DNA of 64,000 nt from CAG-882 sp050874385 (GTDB lineage: Bacteria > Bacillota > Clostridia > Lachnospirales > Lachnospiraceae), in contig JBNMKO010000006.1 of NCBI GenBank assembly GCA_050874385.1, positions 12,213 through 76,212 on the forward strand, read 5' to 3'. The translations under genes and the position numbers were made by a program. The stretch's first letter is position 1. Every line of letters begins with the position of its first letter. The notes under the pieces were generated by a model. The model did no database searches, was not told the DNA's origin, and saw only the letters and a list, made by a program, of their open reading frames with translations. Positions 6,571-14,341 of this stretch are shown here, piece after piece.

Positions 6571-8523
6571 ATGGGACAGATGCTTACCGCAAAGCAGGTG
6601 GCAGAGGTCAAAGGATGTAGCTTTCAATATGTACAGCGAATAATTAAAGAAGGTAAGCTTCAGGCGCAGGAAGTCCTGAATGATAAAAACAGAAAGACCT
6701 ATCTGGTACCGCTGGAGGCTCTGGATGAGGAGCTGCAGCAGAAATGGTACCAGATGAATCTGGAGAACCCACCGGAGGATGTAAAAGCTCCGGAGCCGGT
6801 AACGGAGAAAAAGGCAGTAGACCATTTCTCAGAAAGCGAAAGGCAGGAAATAGATTTCTGGATCAGCCTCGTGGAGCAGTGGCAACAGTATCGTATGAAG
6901 CCGGGAGTTACCTGCAAAGCCGATGTTGATAAAAAATTCGTTGCATTATGCGTACTGGAGTACCCGGATAAAGAGATTTCTGTTGATATCCTATACCGGA
7001 AGTGGAAAGCAATTAAGGAAAATGATTTAAGCGGTCTCATAGATAAGCGAGGCAAGTGGAAAAAAGGAACCAGCACCATAGATGATACGATATGGCAAGC
7101 GTTTCTGTATTACTACCTCGATGAGAGCCAGCACCCGATCCAGAAATGCCTGGACTACACAAAGATGTGGGCTCAGGAGAAAAGACCGGATTTATACGCA
7201 GACATTCCAAGTTATTCCGCTTTTTACCGGAGACTCAACAACGAAGTGCCGGAAGGTGTCAAGGTGCTGGGACGTGAGGGACACAAAGCCTACAATGACC
7301 GATGTGCTCCGTTTATCCGCAGAATATACGAGGATATCGCAAGCAACGAGTGGTGGATTGCTGATAACCATACCTTCGATGTCATGGTAAGAGACAAGAA
7401 TGGAAACATCCACAGACCATATTTAACAGCGTTTCTGGATGCACGAAGCGGTATATTTACCGGGTTCCATATTACCTACAATCCTTGTTCAGAAGCCACG
7501 CTGATAGCACTGCGAAAGGGAATCCTGAAGCATGGCATACCGGATAACATTTACGTGGATAATGGTCGAGAGTTCCTGACCTTCGATATCGGAGGCTTGG
7601 GACACCGTAAGAAGAAACCGAAGGATGGCGAGGAGAAATTTGAGCCACCGGGAGTATTCAAGCGACTCGGCATCAACATGACGAATGCGATTGTCCGGAA
7701 TGCGAAAGCGAAGATCATCGAGAGACGATTTGAGGATGTAAAGAATGACCTTTCCAGACTGTTCAATACCTATACTGGAGGAAGTGTGGTCGAGAAACCA
7801 GAGCGATTGAAATACGTTCTGAAGAAAGATCAGATTTACACGGATGAGGAATTTGAGGAGTATGTAACAGCAGTTCTGGAGTGGTATTTCAACATGGAAG
7901 CCTACAACGGAGCAGTGGAAGCCGACAAGGGAAAATGCAAGATGGATGTATTCAACGATCACCTGAGACGGAAACGTGTTGCATCGGCAGAGGAATTAAA
8001 CCTGATGCTGATGAGAAGTACCAGACCGCAGCAGGTTACAAGAAGAGGTGTTCACTTGGATATTGGTGGTGGACGCATCGATTTCTGGAATGATGATTTT
8101 GTACATCTGATGCTCGGAAAGAAGGTTTACTTCCGATACGATCCGGAGGACCTGAGCGAGGTCAGAATTTACGATCTGGAAGATCGATACATCATGTCGG
8201 TACCGGCAGACAATACTGCAGTCCTTTCTTACAATGCCAGCAAGGAAGATGTCAAAGCAGCAATGGCGAAGACCAGAAGGCTGGAACGTATCGCAAAGGA
8301 ATACAAAGAGAATGCGATTCTGGCAGACGTGGACAAGATCACTGCAATGGAGCTTGTGCTTAAACAGGCAGAGCGAAACAAAGCGAACTATCAGGGCAGA
8401 CCGAATCCTTCCATTCTTGAGGTTCAGAGGGCAGACGAAGAACCGGTATTTAAGAAGGTGGTAGGCGGTGCAGACCTTGATGTAATGAATAGAAATGCAG
8501 CCAAAAGGCAAGGAGGTAAATGA
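6571..8523 (+). CDS. Mu-type transposase (MuA-like DDE recombinase)
   Basis: A 650-residue protein close to MuA in length (663). Residues 1-60 form a DNA-binding domain (MLTAKQVAEVKGCSFQYVQRII). The catalytic core has the DDE residues D265 (WWIADNHTFD), D330 (IYVDNGREF) and E384 (AKAKIIERRFEDV). A C-terminal beta-barrel around KVYFRYDPEDLSEVRIYD is typical of the Mu transposase C-domain. The final helical tail (EDVKAAMAKTRRLERIAKEY) would contact the MuB-like ATPase. AAGGTGGTGATGAG precedes ATG 6571. It cuts and joins the TG/CA ends for integration and replicative transposition and is translationally coupled to the MuB-like gene. Confidence 0.95.
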   Translation: MGQMLTAKQVAEVKGCSFQYVQRIIKEGKLQAQEVLNDKNRKTYLVPLEALDEELQQKWYQMNLENPPEDVKAPEPVTEKKAVDHFSESERQEIDFWISLVEQWQQYRMKPGVTCKADVDKKFVALCVLEYPDKEISVDILYRKWKAIKENDLSGLIDKRGKWKKGTSTIDDTIWQAFLYYYLDESQHPIQKCLDYTKMWAQEKRPDLYADIPSYSAFYRRLNNEVPEGVKVLGREGHKAYNDRCAPFIRRIYEDIASNEWWIADNHTFDVMVRDKNGNIHRPYLTAFLDARSGIFTGFHITYNPCSEATLIALRKGILKHGIPDNIYVDNGREFLTFDIGGLGHRKKKPKDGEEKFEPPGVFKRLGINMTNAIVRNAKAKIIERRFEDVKNDLSRLFNTYTGGSVVEKPERLKYVLKKDQIYTDEEFEEYVTAVLEWYFNMEAYNGAVEADKGKCKMDVFNDHLRRKRVASAEELNLMLMRSTRPQQVTRRGVHLDIGGGRIDFWNDDFVHLMLGKKVYFRYDPEDLSEVRIYDLEDRYIMSVPADNTAVLSYNASKEDVKAAMAKTRRLERIAKEYKENAILADVDKITAMELVLKQAERNKANYQGRPNPSILEVQRADEEPVFKKVVGGADLDVMNRNAAKRQGGK

Positions 8524-9488
8524 TGAGTAAACAGTATAACACACAGCTTCAGGAGAGATTGGAAAAGTTTCTGAAGGACGAAAATTTGAGTCAGGCAAAG
8601 GCAGCTCCGATTCTTGGAATCAGTCAGGCAGCACTCAGCCAGTACCGCAGAAGTATGTACGATAAGGGCGATATTGAAGCGGTGGAAAATAAGCTGAAAG
8701 AGTTCTTTCAGATTCAGGAAGAGAAAACACAGAATGCGCAGAAAGCGGAACCTTTCAGAACCAAGACTTCAGCCGGGTACATACCGACAACCATTTCCGA
8801 GGAAGCGTACAAGCTGATCCGGTACTGCCAGCTGGAGAAGGGAATTGTAGTTATTGATGGGGATGCCGGGATCGGAAAGACGAAAGCAGCAGCCAAGTTC
8901 CTGCAGGACAATCCTTCAACAACCGTTTATGTGAAAGCAACACCGAGTACCGGCTCAACAAGAAGCCTTTTAAAGATGATTGCAAAGACCTTAAAACTCC
9001 CTGAAAACCAGCGCACCGAGGATTTATCGGTATCCATTCAGGAGAAGCTCAGAGAGACTGATAAGGTTATCATCATCGATGAAGCACAGAATCTTAAATT
9101 CCTCACTCTGGAAGAAATCAGAGGGTGGGTAGATGAGGATATATTTACCGGAAAACCGGGTATTGGAATCGCACTCATCGGAAATGTGGAAGTCTACAAT
9201 AAGATGCTCGGAAAGCAGGAAGCAATTTTCGCCCAGCAGTTCAACCGCACGAAGCTCCATGGAAGGTACCGCACATCGGATATCCAGAGAGAAGATGTTG
9301 TCAAATTCTTCCCGGTATTGGAAGAGAAGGGAATGCAGAAAGAGATTGACTACCTTCTGAGCATCAGCCACAGCAAATGGGGAATTCGTGGAATGGTGAG
9401 TGTGTTCAATAACGCAGTCAACAACGAGGATATTTCCTTTGAGGGGCTGGAAAAAATGGCAAATACAATGGGAATCCGCTTCATATAG
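8520..9488 (+). CDS. MuB-like AAA+ transposition ATPase
   Basis: About 322 residues. An N-terminal helix-turn-helix (LSQAKAAPILGISQAALSQY) matches the Mu B N-terminal domain, followed by an AAA+ core with Walker A GDAGIGKT (residues 114-121) and Walker B VIIIDEAQ. In Mu, MuB binds DNA non-specifically, delivers target DNA to the transposase and gives target immunity. AGGAGGT lies just upstream of two adjacent ATG codons at 8520 and 8523; the second has better spacing. The start overlaps the transposase stop, as in the Mu A-B pair. Confidence 0.93.
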   Translation: MMSKQYNTQLQERLEKFLKDENLSQAKAAPILGISQAALSQYRRSMYDKGDIEAVENKLKEFFQIQEEKTQNAQKAEPFRTKTSAGYIPTTISEEAYKLIRYCQLEKGIVVIDGDAGIGKTKAAAKFLQDNPSTTVYVKATPSTGSTRSLLKMIAKTLKLPENQRTEDLSVSIQEKLRETDKVIIIDEAQNLKFLTLEEIRGWVDEDIFTGKPGIGIALIGNVEVYNKMLGKQEAIFAQQFNRTKLHGRYRTSDIQREDVVKFFPVLEEKGMQKEIDYLLSISHSKWGIRGMVSVFNNAVNNEDISFEGLEKMANTMGIRFI

Positions 9489-9511
9489 GAGAAAACGGAA
9501 GTAAATGCAAA

Positions 9512-9811
9512 ATGAAGAATCCTAAAGAAAAAAGCACCGCAATTTTGGTCGGTGCAGCTGCTGGGGCAATCTTGATGGCTCTTATGTTTATGATTGTATT
9601 CGGCTTGCATACTGGAATAGCCGGTGCGGTACTGGTACTGCTGATTGTTGCAGTATCTGCAATATCAGGATGGTTAATAGGATGGAACCAGCGTATCCAG
9701 AGGAGGAACTATTACTCATACATGAAAGGGTACCGTGAGGGATTGGAAAAGAAAACGCTGATCATTAAGCATCCGGTATGCGAATGCAAATTCACGTTTC
9801 CGGATAGATAA
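9512..9811 (+). CDS. small membrane protein in the early operon
   Basis: A 99-residue protein with two hydrophobic helices (AILVGAAAGAILMALMFMIV, then a second ending in AISGWLIGW), followed by a basic, soluble tail of about 40 residues. AGGAG lies upstream. No family is recognised. Small two-helix proteins in phage early operons often act in exclusion or regulation, but nothing here identifies the job. Confidence 0.62.
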   Translation: MKNPKEKSTAILVGAAAGAILMALMFMIVFGLHTGIAGAVLVLLIVAVSAISGWLIGWNQRIQRRNYYSYMKGYREGLEKKTLIIKHPVCECKFTFPDR

Positions 9812-9820
9812 CAATGTGCC

Positions 9821-9889
9821 GGGGCTTATGCCCCAGCCTTAATGCAGCCACCGAATGGTGATGGTCACAAGCCCATGAAATGCAGAGTG
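9821..9889 (+). ncRNA. repeated structured element, copy 1
   Basis: A hairpin GGGGC-TTAT-GCCCC (9821-9834) is followed by a 50-bp segment (9840-9889) that recurs without a mismatch at 10971-11020. Within the segment, CACC/GGTG and ATGG/CCAT can pair as two adjacent hairpins between two TGCA boxes. It lies between the membrane protein gene and the zinc-ribbon gene. It has no frame of its own and may be a cis-acting RNA; the family is unknown to me. Confidence 0.55.
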
Positions 9890-9920
9890 AGGCAAAACTG
9901 AATAAAAGGAGGATTCAGGC

Positions 9921-10148
9921 ATGGTGGTATGTCCTAAGTGCCGGAAACCATACACTGGACGTCCGGCATTGTCGAGGGTGGATAATAAAACGGATATCTG
10001 CCCGGATTGCGGTATGAGAGAAGCTATTGAGAGTATACCGGGGATGAATGGCAGAAAGAGAATTGATCCGGCAGAACGCACAAGAAGGTTGGTACAATCC
10101 ACCGGAAACCGATGGGCAATGGAAAATTTCAATGCAACACACAGTTGA
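9921..10148 (+). CDS. small zinc-ribbon phage protein
   Basis: A 75-residue protein with two CxxC pairs (CPKCRK at residue 4 and CPDCGM near 28), which should bind one zinc ion. The rest is basic. AAAGGAGG precedes ATG 9921 after repeat element copy 1. Such proteins are common in Firmicutes phage early regions; the function is unknown. Confidence 0.7.
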   Translation: MVVCPKCRKPYTGRPALSRVDNKTDICPDCGMREAIESIPGMNGRKRIDPAERTRRLVQSTGNRWAMENFNATHS

Positions 10149-10165
10149 GGTCGGGAGGTGATGGA

Positions 10166-10345
10166 GTGCCGGGAAAGATTACGGTGAGGAATTACACCAC
10201 ACTGACAGATTATGCAGCATTACTACGTGCCGGAATGTACCTTGCTGGAAAGAAAGCAGAGGCAGAAGATAATGGATTCCGGTTTAAAGTTACGGAGAGT
10301 GAAAGGCATGGTGTAGTGGTAAAGATTGCGGAGGTGGAGAAGTGA
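10166..10345 (+). CDS. hypothetical small early protein
   Basis: About 59 residues starting at GTG 10166, with GGGAGG seven bases upstream. An ORF start further upstream overlaps the preceding gene and lacks a ribosome site. The sequence (YTTLTDYAALLRAGMYLAGKK...) suggests one amphipathic helix and a short sheet. Its stop overlaps the next start (GTGA), showing translational coupling. No family recognised. Confidence 0.6.
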   Translation: MPGKITVRNYTTLTDYAALLRAGMYLAGKKAEAEDNGFRFKVTESERHGVVVKIAEVEK

Positions 10346-10518
10346 AGAATGGTAAGAAGCCGACACTGGCACAAAAGAAATTCCTGCAGGAGAATGGGCT
10401 GGCTCCGGAAAAGTGGATGGTTGTAAAGGACACTCCGGAGGAGATGGAAGTGGTCAGCAGGATTGCCCTGCAGAGGAAAATCGGTAAAACAAAGGTAATC
10501 AGAAAGGCGAAGAAATGA
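10342..10518 (+). CDS. DUF6906-like small phage protein
   Basis: A 58-residue basic protein beginning MKNGKKPTLAQKKFLQENGL, then a WMVVKDTPEEMEVV segment. This pattern (MKNGKxPTxxQKxxL...G.....W.VVKDT) is common in short proteins of Clostridia phages. The GTG start overlaps the previous stop, and its own stop overlaps the next ATG. The function is unknown, but the tight coupling and family pattern argue that it is a real gene. Confidence 0.72.
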   Translation: MKNGKKPTLAQKKFLQENGLAPEKWMVVKDTPEEMEVVSRIALQRKIGKTKVIRKAKK

Positions 10519-10670
10519 GCGAAAAGACAGAAGTAAAGGTTCCGGAGGATATCCGGAAGGCTTGGGAAGAGATGCAGCTTTGTGGAAAGCTGCTCCGGGA
10601 AGGCAAAGCCAAGTTAATGGTTGCAACCAGAAAAGACGGTACCACATACCGATACACGAAGCCGAAGTAA
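10515..10670 (+). CDS. hypothetical small early protein
   Basis: A 51-residue protein (MSEKTEVKVPEDIRKAWEEM...) whose ATG overlaps the preceding TGA by four bases. It is probably a short helix plus a beta hairpin ending in TTYRYTKPK. It is coupled to its neighbour, and the next gene's ribosome site follows immediately. No family recognised. Confidence 0.55.
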   Translation: MSEKTEVKVPEDIRKAWEEMQLCGKLLREGKAKLMVATRKDGTTYRYTKPK

Positions 10671-10682
10671 GGGAGGTGCAGC

Positions 10683-10952
10683 ATGGTTTTAAGAGAAGAA
10701 ATGTACTTTGAGCCAAGGACAATCAGTCAGTCGGGAAGTATCCGATGGTTTGGAGAGACCTACACAGCACCACAGATGCTCTATCACACGGAGCAGACGG
10801 TCTATGTCAGAGACAATGGCAAGATGTTATTTATCTACGAATTAAGCAGTGACAAGATGTCCGAGGATGAGAAAATCGAAGCAGTATTTACACCGATATG
10901 CAAGATTGAGAAACCGGACAAGGGACACCGCTATGGCAGAAAAATTACATAA
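10683..10952 (+). CDS. hypothetical early protein, possible Mu-C-like beta fold
   Basis: An 89-residue protein with GGGAGGTG before ATG 10683. The central segment (GSIRWFGETYTAPQM ... VYVRDNGKMLFIYEL) is a run of short strands that loosely resembles the beta-barrel near the end of Mu-type transposases. This likeness is weak and needs profile comparison. The stop codon sits at the base of the hairpin of repeat element copy 2. Confidence 0.5.
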   Translation: MVLREEMYFEPRTISQSGSIRWFGETYTAPQMLYHTEQTVYVRDNGKMLFIYELSSDKMSEDEKIEAVFTPICKIEKPDKGHRYGRKIT

Positions 10953-11020
10953 GGGGCGAGATGCCCCTCCTAATGCAGCCACCGAATGGTGATGGTCACA
11001 AGCCCATGAAATGCAGAGTG
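10952..11020 (+). ncRNA. repeated structured element, copy 2
   Basis: A hairpin AGGGGC-GAGAT-GCCCCT (10952-10968) precedes the same 50-bp segment seen at 9840-9889, here 10971-11020, with no mismatch. The hairpin loop and flanks differ from copy 1 but the GGGGC/GCCCC pairing is kept, which supports a folded element. It sits directly before the ribosome site of the gene at 11036. Confidence 0.55.
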
Positions 11021-11035
11021 GGAGAGGAGGACAGC

Positions 11036-11269
11036 ATGATAGCAAGGATTGTGTGGACGATCCTGCGGTACCCGGTTGGAGCCGAAGTCGGCTTTGCGGA
11101 TGAATTCAGAACCGAATATCGGACTGTGATGGGATACCATTACGCTCATGGAGCCTTCTATGTGCTTTTCTCCGAAGGAAACATGGTACACATAAACCGG
11201 CTGGATAAGCTGGTTGTATCAGTAAAAATCAAGAAGGAGGAAACAAAATGGACGCAACAAAGAAAGTGA
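11036..11269 (+). CDS. hypothetical small early protein
   Basis: A 77-residue protein starting at ATG 11036, with GGAGAGGAGG just upstream; frames starting earlier would run through the repeat element and are unlikely. The sequence (MIARIVWTILRYPVGAEVGF...) suggests a small beta-rich fold. Its end overlaps the start of the AbrB-like gene by 22 bases. No family recognised. Confidence 0.6.
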   Translation: MIARIVWTILRYPVGAEVGFADEFRTEYRTVMGYHYAHGAFYVLFSEGNMVHINRLDKLVVSVKIKKEETKWTQQRK

Positions 11270-11487
11270 CCAGAAGTGGCGGTATTACCATTCCGAGAGG
11301 TATCCGTCAGGAAACCGGCATCCTTCCGGGAGTGCCGGTTGACATCAGAACGGATAAGGAAGGAATCCATATCTCCAAGCACGTGCCGACCTGCTTCCAC
11401 TGCGGAACAGTAGATGATGTGCAGACGGTCTGCGGAGTTGAAATCTGCAGGAGCTGTGCAGGGAAGATTGCGGAGGTGTTTCGGTAA
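11248..11487 (+). CDS. AbrB/SpoVT-type DNA-binding protein with a zinc finger
   Basis: A 79-residue protein. Residues 3-45 carry the swapped-hairpin AbrB motif (KVTRSGGITIPRGIRQETGILPG then a short DIRTDKEGIHI strand). A C-terminal zinc site of four cysteines (CFHC at ~49, CRSC at ~68) follows. AbrB-type domains bind DNA as dimers and act as transition-state regulators or antitoxins. Here it lies in the early operon and probably regulates phage genes. AAGGAGG precedes the ATG. Confidence 0.75.
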   Translation: MDATKKVTRSGGITIPRGIRQETGILPGVPVDIRTDKEGIHISKHVPTCFHCGTVDDVQTVCGVEICRSCAGKIAEVFR

Positions 11488-12140
11488 TGAGTGATATGGC
11501 AGAAATCAAAGCAAAGGCTGACCGATTGGTAGAGCTGACCAACCAGCAGAGTGCAATCAAAGCGGAGATTGATGAAATTAAGGCATGGTTTGAGAAGGTG
11601 GCAACGGATGACCTGCAGGACACCAAGAAAAAGACCATTGATTATTGGGGCAGCAACAATTCCAAGGTGGTGGTAGGAAACAGCGAGACTGTGAAGCCGA
11701 TTTCCATGACAATGGTTAAGAAGCTGCTGGGTGATGTTTTTGGAGATTTTGTGAAAGAGGATACTACTTACAAAATGACAGAGCCTTGCAAGAGGTTGTT
11801 TACCATGATGTTCCTCGGGAATTATACAGAGGGAAGTCTGGATGAGACAATCAAGGCGATAACAGCTGATGAGAAGATCCAGAGAGCTCTGAAAAAGAAG
11901 CTAAAGGGAAAGTATGAAAAGGATACGGAAACCCTGATGAAGATGGTCGGTCTTCCGGAGCAGGAAGCGAGTGACTGGGCATATCTTACCGCAGAGATTA
12001 TTAACTGGGAATGGATGCTGCAGATTTTAAAGGCTGCAGAGTGGGAAGGAACACCGCAGGAGGCTGTTGAGATTATAAGAGCAGCCATTATTGTGGATGA
12101 AGGTATCAAAGTGACGGTGGAAGCTGAGAAATCAGAATAA
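11487..12140 (+). CDS. hypothetical early protein, Gam-like position
   Basis: A 217-residue protein with an N-terminal coiled coil (KADRLVELTNQQSAIKAEIDEIKAWFEKVA), a short beta-like middle part (VVVGNSETVKPISMTMVKK) and a helical C-terminus. Its place between MuB and GemA and its coiled-coil start recall the Mu Gam host-nuclease inhibitor, but I see no conserved motif that proves it. ATG 11487 overlaps the previous stop. Confidence 0.55.
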   Translation: MSDMAEIKAKADRLVELTNQQSAIKAEIDEIKAWFEKVATDDLQDTKKKTIDYWGSNNSKVVVGNSETVKPISMTMVKKLLGDVFGDFVKEDTTYKMTEPCKRLFTMMFLGNYTEGSLDETIKAITADEKIQRALKKKLKGKYEKDTETLMKMVGLPEQEASDWAYLTAEIINWEWMLQILKAAEWEGTPQEAVEIIRAAIIVDEGIKVTVEAEKSE

Positions 12141-12157
12141 CCGGAAAGGAGAGGCAG

Positions 12158-12646
12158 ATGAGAACGATAGAGCAATTCCAGATCAGGAAAATATATGCTA
12201 TTGGCAATGCGCTCGGTATCAAAGCCTCCGGAAGTGAGGACGAACTCCATGCGCTTGTAGGAGGGGTGACCGGGAAAGACTCCATAAAGAGCCTTACATA
12301 TCAAGAGGCTTGTGCAGTGATTACACGTCTGGAGGAGCTGCAGGGCAAAGCTGCCTCTCCGAAGCCAAGGAGTCAAAAGCCGAAGGAACATAAGAGCAGA
12401 CCAGGCGGAGTCACTTCTGGTCAACAAAAGAAAATATGGGCTCTCATGTATGAGCTGAAAAAATACGATGAGTCTCCGAATGATGTGCAGCTTGGCGATA
12501 GACTTTGTGCAGTAATTAAAAAAGAGTTTGGTGCGGATGCCATTGCAAAAAACCCTTTTGCATGGATATCATTTGAGCAGGGAAATAACCTGATCGAGAT
12601 TTTGAAAGGGTATGTGAAAAGTGCCAGAAAGAGAGGCGAGGCATAG
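12158..12646 (+). CDS. gemA: GemA-like regulatory protein (DUF1018)
   Basis: A 162-residue protein with the two-part pattern of the Mu GemA/gp16 family. It has an N-terminal helical domain (IRKIYAIGNALGI...LTYQEACAVITRLEEL) and a second copy-like half starting TSGQQKKIWALMYELKKY. In Mu, GemA modulates host gene expression and DNA supercoiling. GGAAAGGAG precedes ATG 12158, and its stop overlaps the Mor-like gene start, as expected for the gemA-mor pair. Confidence 0.82.
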   Translation: MRTIEQFQIRKIYAIGNALGIKASGSEDELHALVGGVTGKDSIKSLTYQEACAVITRLEELQGKAASPKPRSQKPKEHKSRPGGVTSGQQKKIWALMYELKKYDESPNDVQLGDRLCAVIKKEFGADAIAKNPFAWISFEQGNNLIEILKGYVKSARKRGEA

Positions 12647-12969
12647 TGGACTTGTTAGACAGAGTACAAATGGAGAATCTGGACGAGGAGCAGAAATCCC
12701 TCGCAGAATTGATTGGGCTGGAGGCTTTCAAAAGCCTCGTAAGAGCTTTTAATGGTACTTCAATCTACATTCCGAAAATTGAAAGTCTGGAGAAAACAGT
12801 TCGGGATGAGCTGATAAAAGAGGAGTTTGACGGAGGCAATTACAAGGAACTGGCTCTAAAATATGGATTGACAGAAACGTGGATTCGGAATATAGTTTTA
12901 GACAAAGCAAAGGAAATCAAGGCGAGACCGATAGATGGTCAGATGTCCGTTATGGACTTCCTGAAATAA
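12646..12969 (+). CDS. mor: Mor-like middle/late transcription activator
   Basis: A 107-residue member of the Mor/C family. The family pattern is clear: FNGTSIYIPKIESLEKTVRD, then EEFDGGNYKELALKYGLTETWIRNIV, a helix-turn-helix. In Mu, Mor activates the middle promoter and C the late ones. GTG 12646 overlaps the GemA stop. This phage has one such protein and also a LoaP-like antiterminator, so control may be split between initiation and elongation. Confidence 0.9.
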   Translation: MDLLDRVQMENLDEEQKSLAELIGLEAFKSLVRAFNGTSIYIPKIESLEKTVRDELIKEEFDGGNYKELALKYGLTETWIRNIVLDKAKEIKARPIDGQMSVMDFLK

Positions 12970-13012
12970 ATTTATCTTTTCAAGTACTTTATTTTAATAT
13001 TCACTATATAGG

Positions 13013-13051
13013 AGATACACTTGTGTTAGACACGCAGGTGTATCTTTTTTT
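13013..13051 (+). terminator. intrinsic terminator after the Mor-like gene
   Basis: Arms AGATACACTTG (13013-13023) and CAGGTGTATCT (13035-13045), with one G-T pair, are followed by a run of T. It would end the early transcript just before the middle/late genes. Confidence 0.75.
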
Positions 13052-13067
13052 ATTGCGAGGTGAGAGG

Positions 13068-13421
13068 ATGAATGAATGGATTATAACCACGGCAATCACA
13101 TTAGGGATTGGAGTGATTACATATTTCCTGAAACGCACCATGAGTCAGGTGGATAAGCATGGGGAAGAAATCAGGAGAATAGATGGTGAGAGGGTTACTA
13201 AGGCAGATCTGAAAGAAAGTACCGAGGAATTAAAAAAGGATATCCGCCAGATCAGAGAAGACTATACACCGAAAAGTGTACATGAAAAAGCTTTTGAAGA
13301 GTGCAGGGATGATATTAAGCTGATTAAAGCAGAGTATCTGACGAAGGATGATTTTATCCGGGAAATGAACAAGATGGACAGAAAACTGGATCAGATGTTG
13401 GAGCTTATGCTGAAGAAATAG
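13068..13421 (+). CDS. membrane-anchored coiled-coil protein (DUF2730-like position)
   Basis: A 117-residue protein with one N-terminal transmembrane helix (WIITTAITLGIGVITYFL) and then a long charged coiled coil. It starts at ATG 13068, preceded by GAGG. In Mu-like phages a TM/coiled-coil protein (gp25 family) is often found just before the small terminase genes, and this one fits in place and shape. Confidence 0.65.
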   Translation: MNEWIITTAITLGIGVITYFLKRTMSQVDKHGEEIRRIDGERVTKADLKESTEELKKDIRQIREDYTPKSVHEKAFEECRDDIKLIKAEYLTKDDFIREMNKMDRKLDQMLELMLKK

Positions 13422-13434
13422 GGAGGTTTGGAAA

Positions 13435-13773
13435 ATGAGCAGAGAAACAGAAAAGAGACAGCTCAGAGCTGGCAATTTTATGATGAACAATGGCAGGGTG
13501 TTGTCGACCATCAACCTGCTCCGGGAAAAATACAATGCGCTCCGCAGCGTGGAAAAAGCAGTCAGCTATGAAGGAATTGAGAAGCAGGAATTCGTTGACA
13601 GCGTTAATTTCCTCGCAGAAGAGGGATATATCCATTTGAGAGATATCAAGACTCATGAAGACGCATCCCTTGCGGATTGCGATTATCAGACGCTGGAAGC
13701 CAAAGTCACTGGCAAAGGCATCCGGCTCCTTGGCGGTGGAATCTCTGATAATATGGTTGACCTTGGCGATTGA
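13435..13773 (+). CDS. Mu gp26-like hypothetical protein
   Basis: A 112-residue protein with an ordered start (GGGAGG before ATG 13435). The sequence contains NFLAEEGYIHLRDI and AKVTGKGIRLLGGGISD, which look like a small winged-helix domain. The pair with the following DUF3486 gene matches the gp26-gp27 order of Mu, so a packaging or transcription role is plausible. Confidence 0.6.
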   Translation: MSRETEKRQLRAGNFMMNNGRVLSTINLLREKYNALRSVEKAVSYEGIEKQEFVDSVNFLAEEGYIHLRDIKTHEDASLADCDYQTLEAKVTGKGIRLLGGGISDNMVDLGD

Positions 13774-14336
13774 TGATGGAGCAGAAGGATAGAAGACGCA
13801 GCACCGGCAAGGTGGACAGATTACCGCCAGAATTAAAGGACACCGTGGAGCAGATGCTCCTGACGGGCTGCACGTATAAAGAAATCGTTGCATTCCTGAA
13901 AGAGAATGGCGAGGAAATGTCTCAGATGGCGATTTGTACTTATGCGAAGAAGTATCTTGCCACTGTTGAGATGATTACCGTGGCGCAGAGCAATTTCTCT
14001 ATGCTGATGGATGAAATGAACCGGTACCCGGATCTGGACACTTCGGAGGCTCTTATCAGATTGGCAAGCCACCATGTATTGAATGCCCTTACCAATGTGG
14101 ATGAGGAGCAGATGAAGGAAGTTCCGATTGATAAGTTAATCAGAGAGACCAACGGTCTCATCCGAGCAGCAGCTCATAAGAAACGAATTGATGTACAGAA
14201 CCGGGAAAATTACGAAGCCGGACTGGAAGCGGTCAAGAGCCTTGTATTTGAGGCTATGGCGAAAGAGAATCCGGAACTGTACAGACAGGTTAGTGCATAC
14301 CTGAACAAAAAGAAAAACGAAGGACTGGAGGGATAA
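13773..14336 (+). CDS. small terminase-like protein (DUF3486, Mu gp27)
   Basis: A 187-residue protein with the DUF3486 signature: RRRSTGKVDRLPPELKDTV followed by a helix-turn-helix-like TYKEIVAFLKENG. In Mu this family recognises phage DNA for packaging with the large subunit. ATG 13773 overlaps the previous stop codon; a TTG at 13770 and an ATG at 13776 are alternatives. Confidence 0.82.
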   Translation: MMEQKDRRRSTGKVDRLPPELKDTVEQMLLTGCTYKEIVAFLKENGEEMSQMAICTYAKKYLATVEMITVAQSNFSMLMDEMNRYPDLDTSEALIRLASHHVLNALTNVDEEQMKEVPIDKLIRETNGLIRAAAHKKRIDVQNRENYEAGLEAVKSLVFEAMAKENPELYRQVSAYLNKKKNEGLEG

Positions 14337-14341
14337 AAGCG

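Noticed and set aside
9840..9889. Hammerhead-like core (UGAUG...GAAA) in the repeated 50-bp element
   Set aside because: The conserved C3 and A9 bases are missing and the helix order around the supposed cleavage site does not fit, so I list it only as an unknown structured element.
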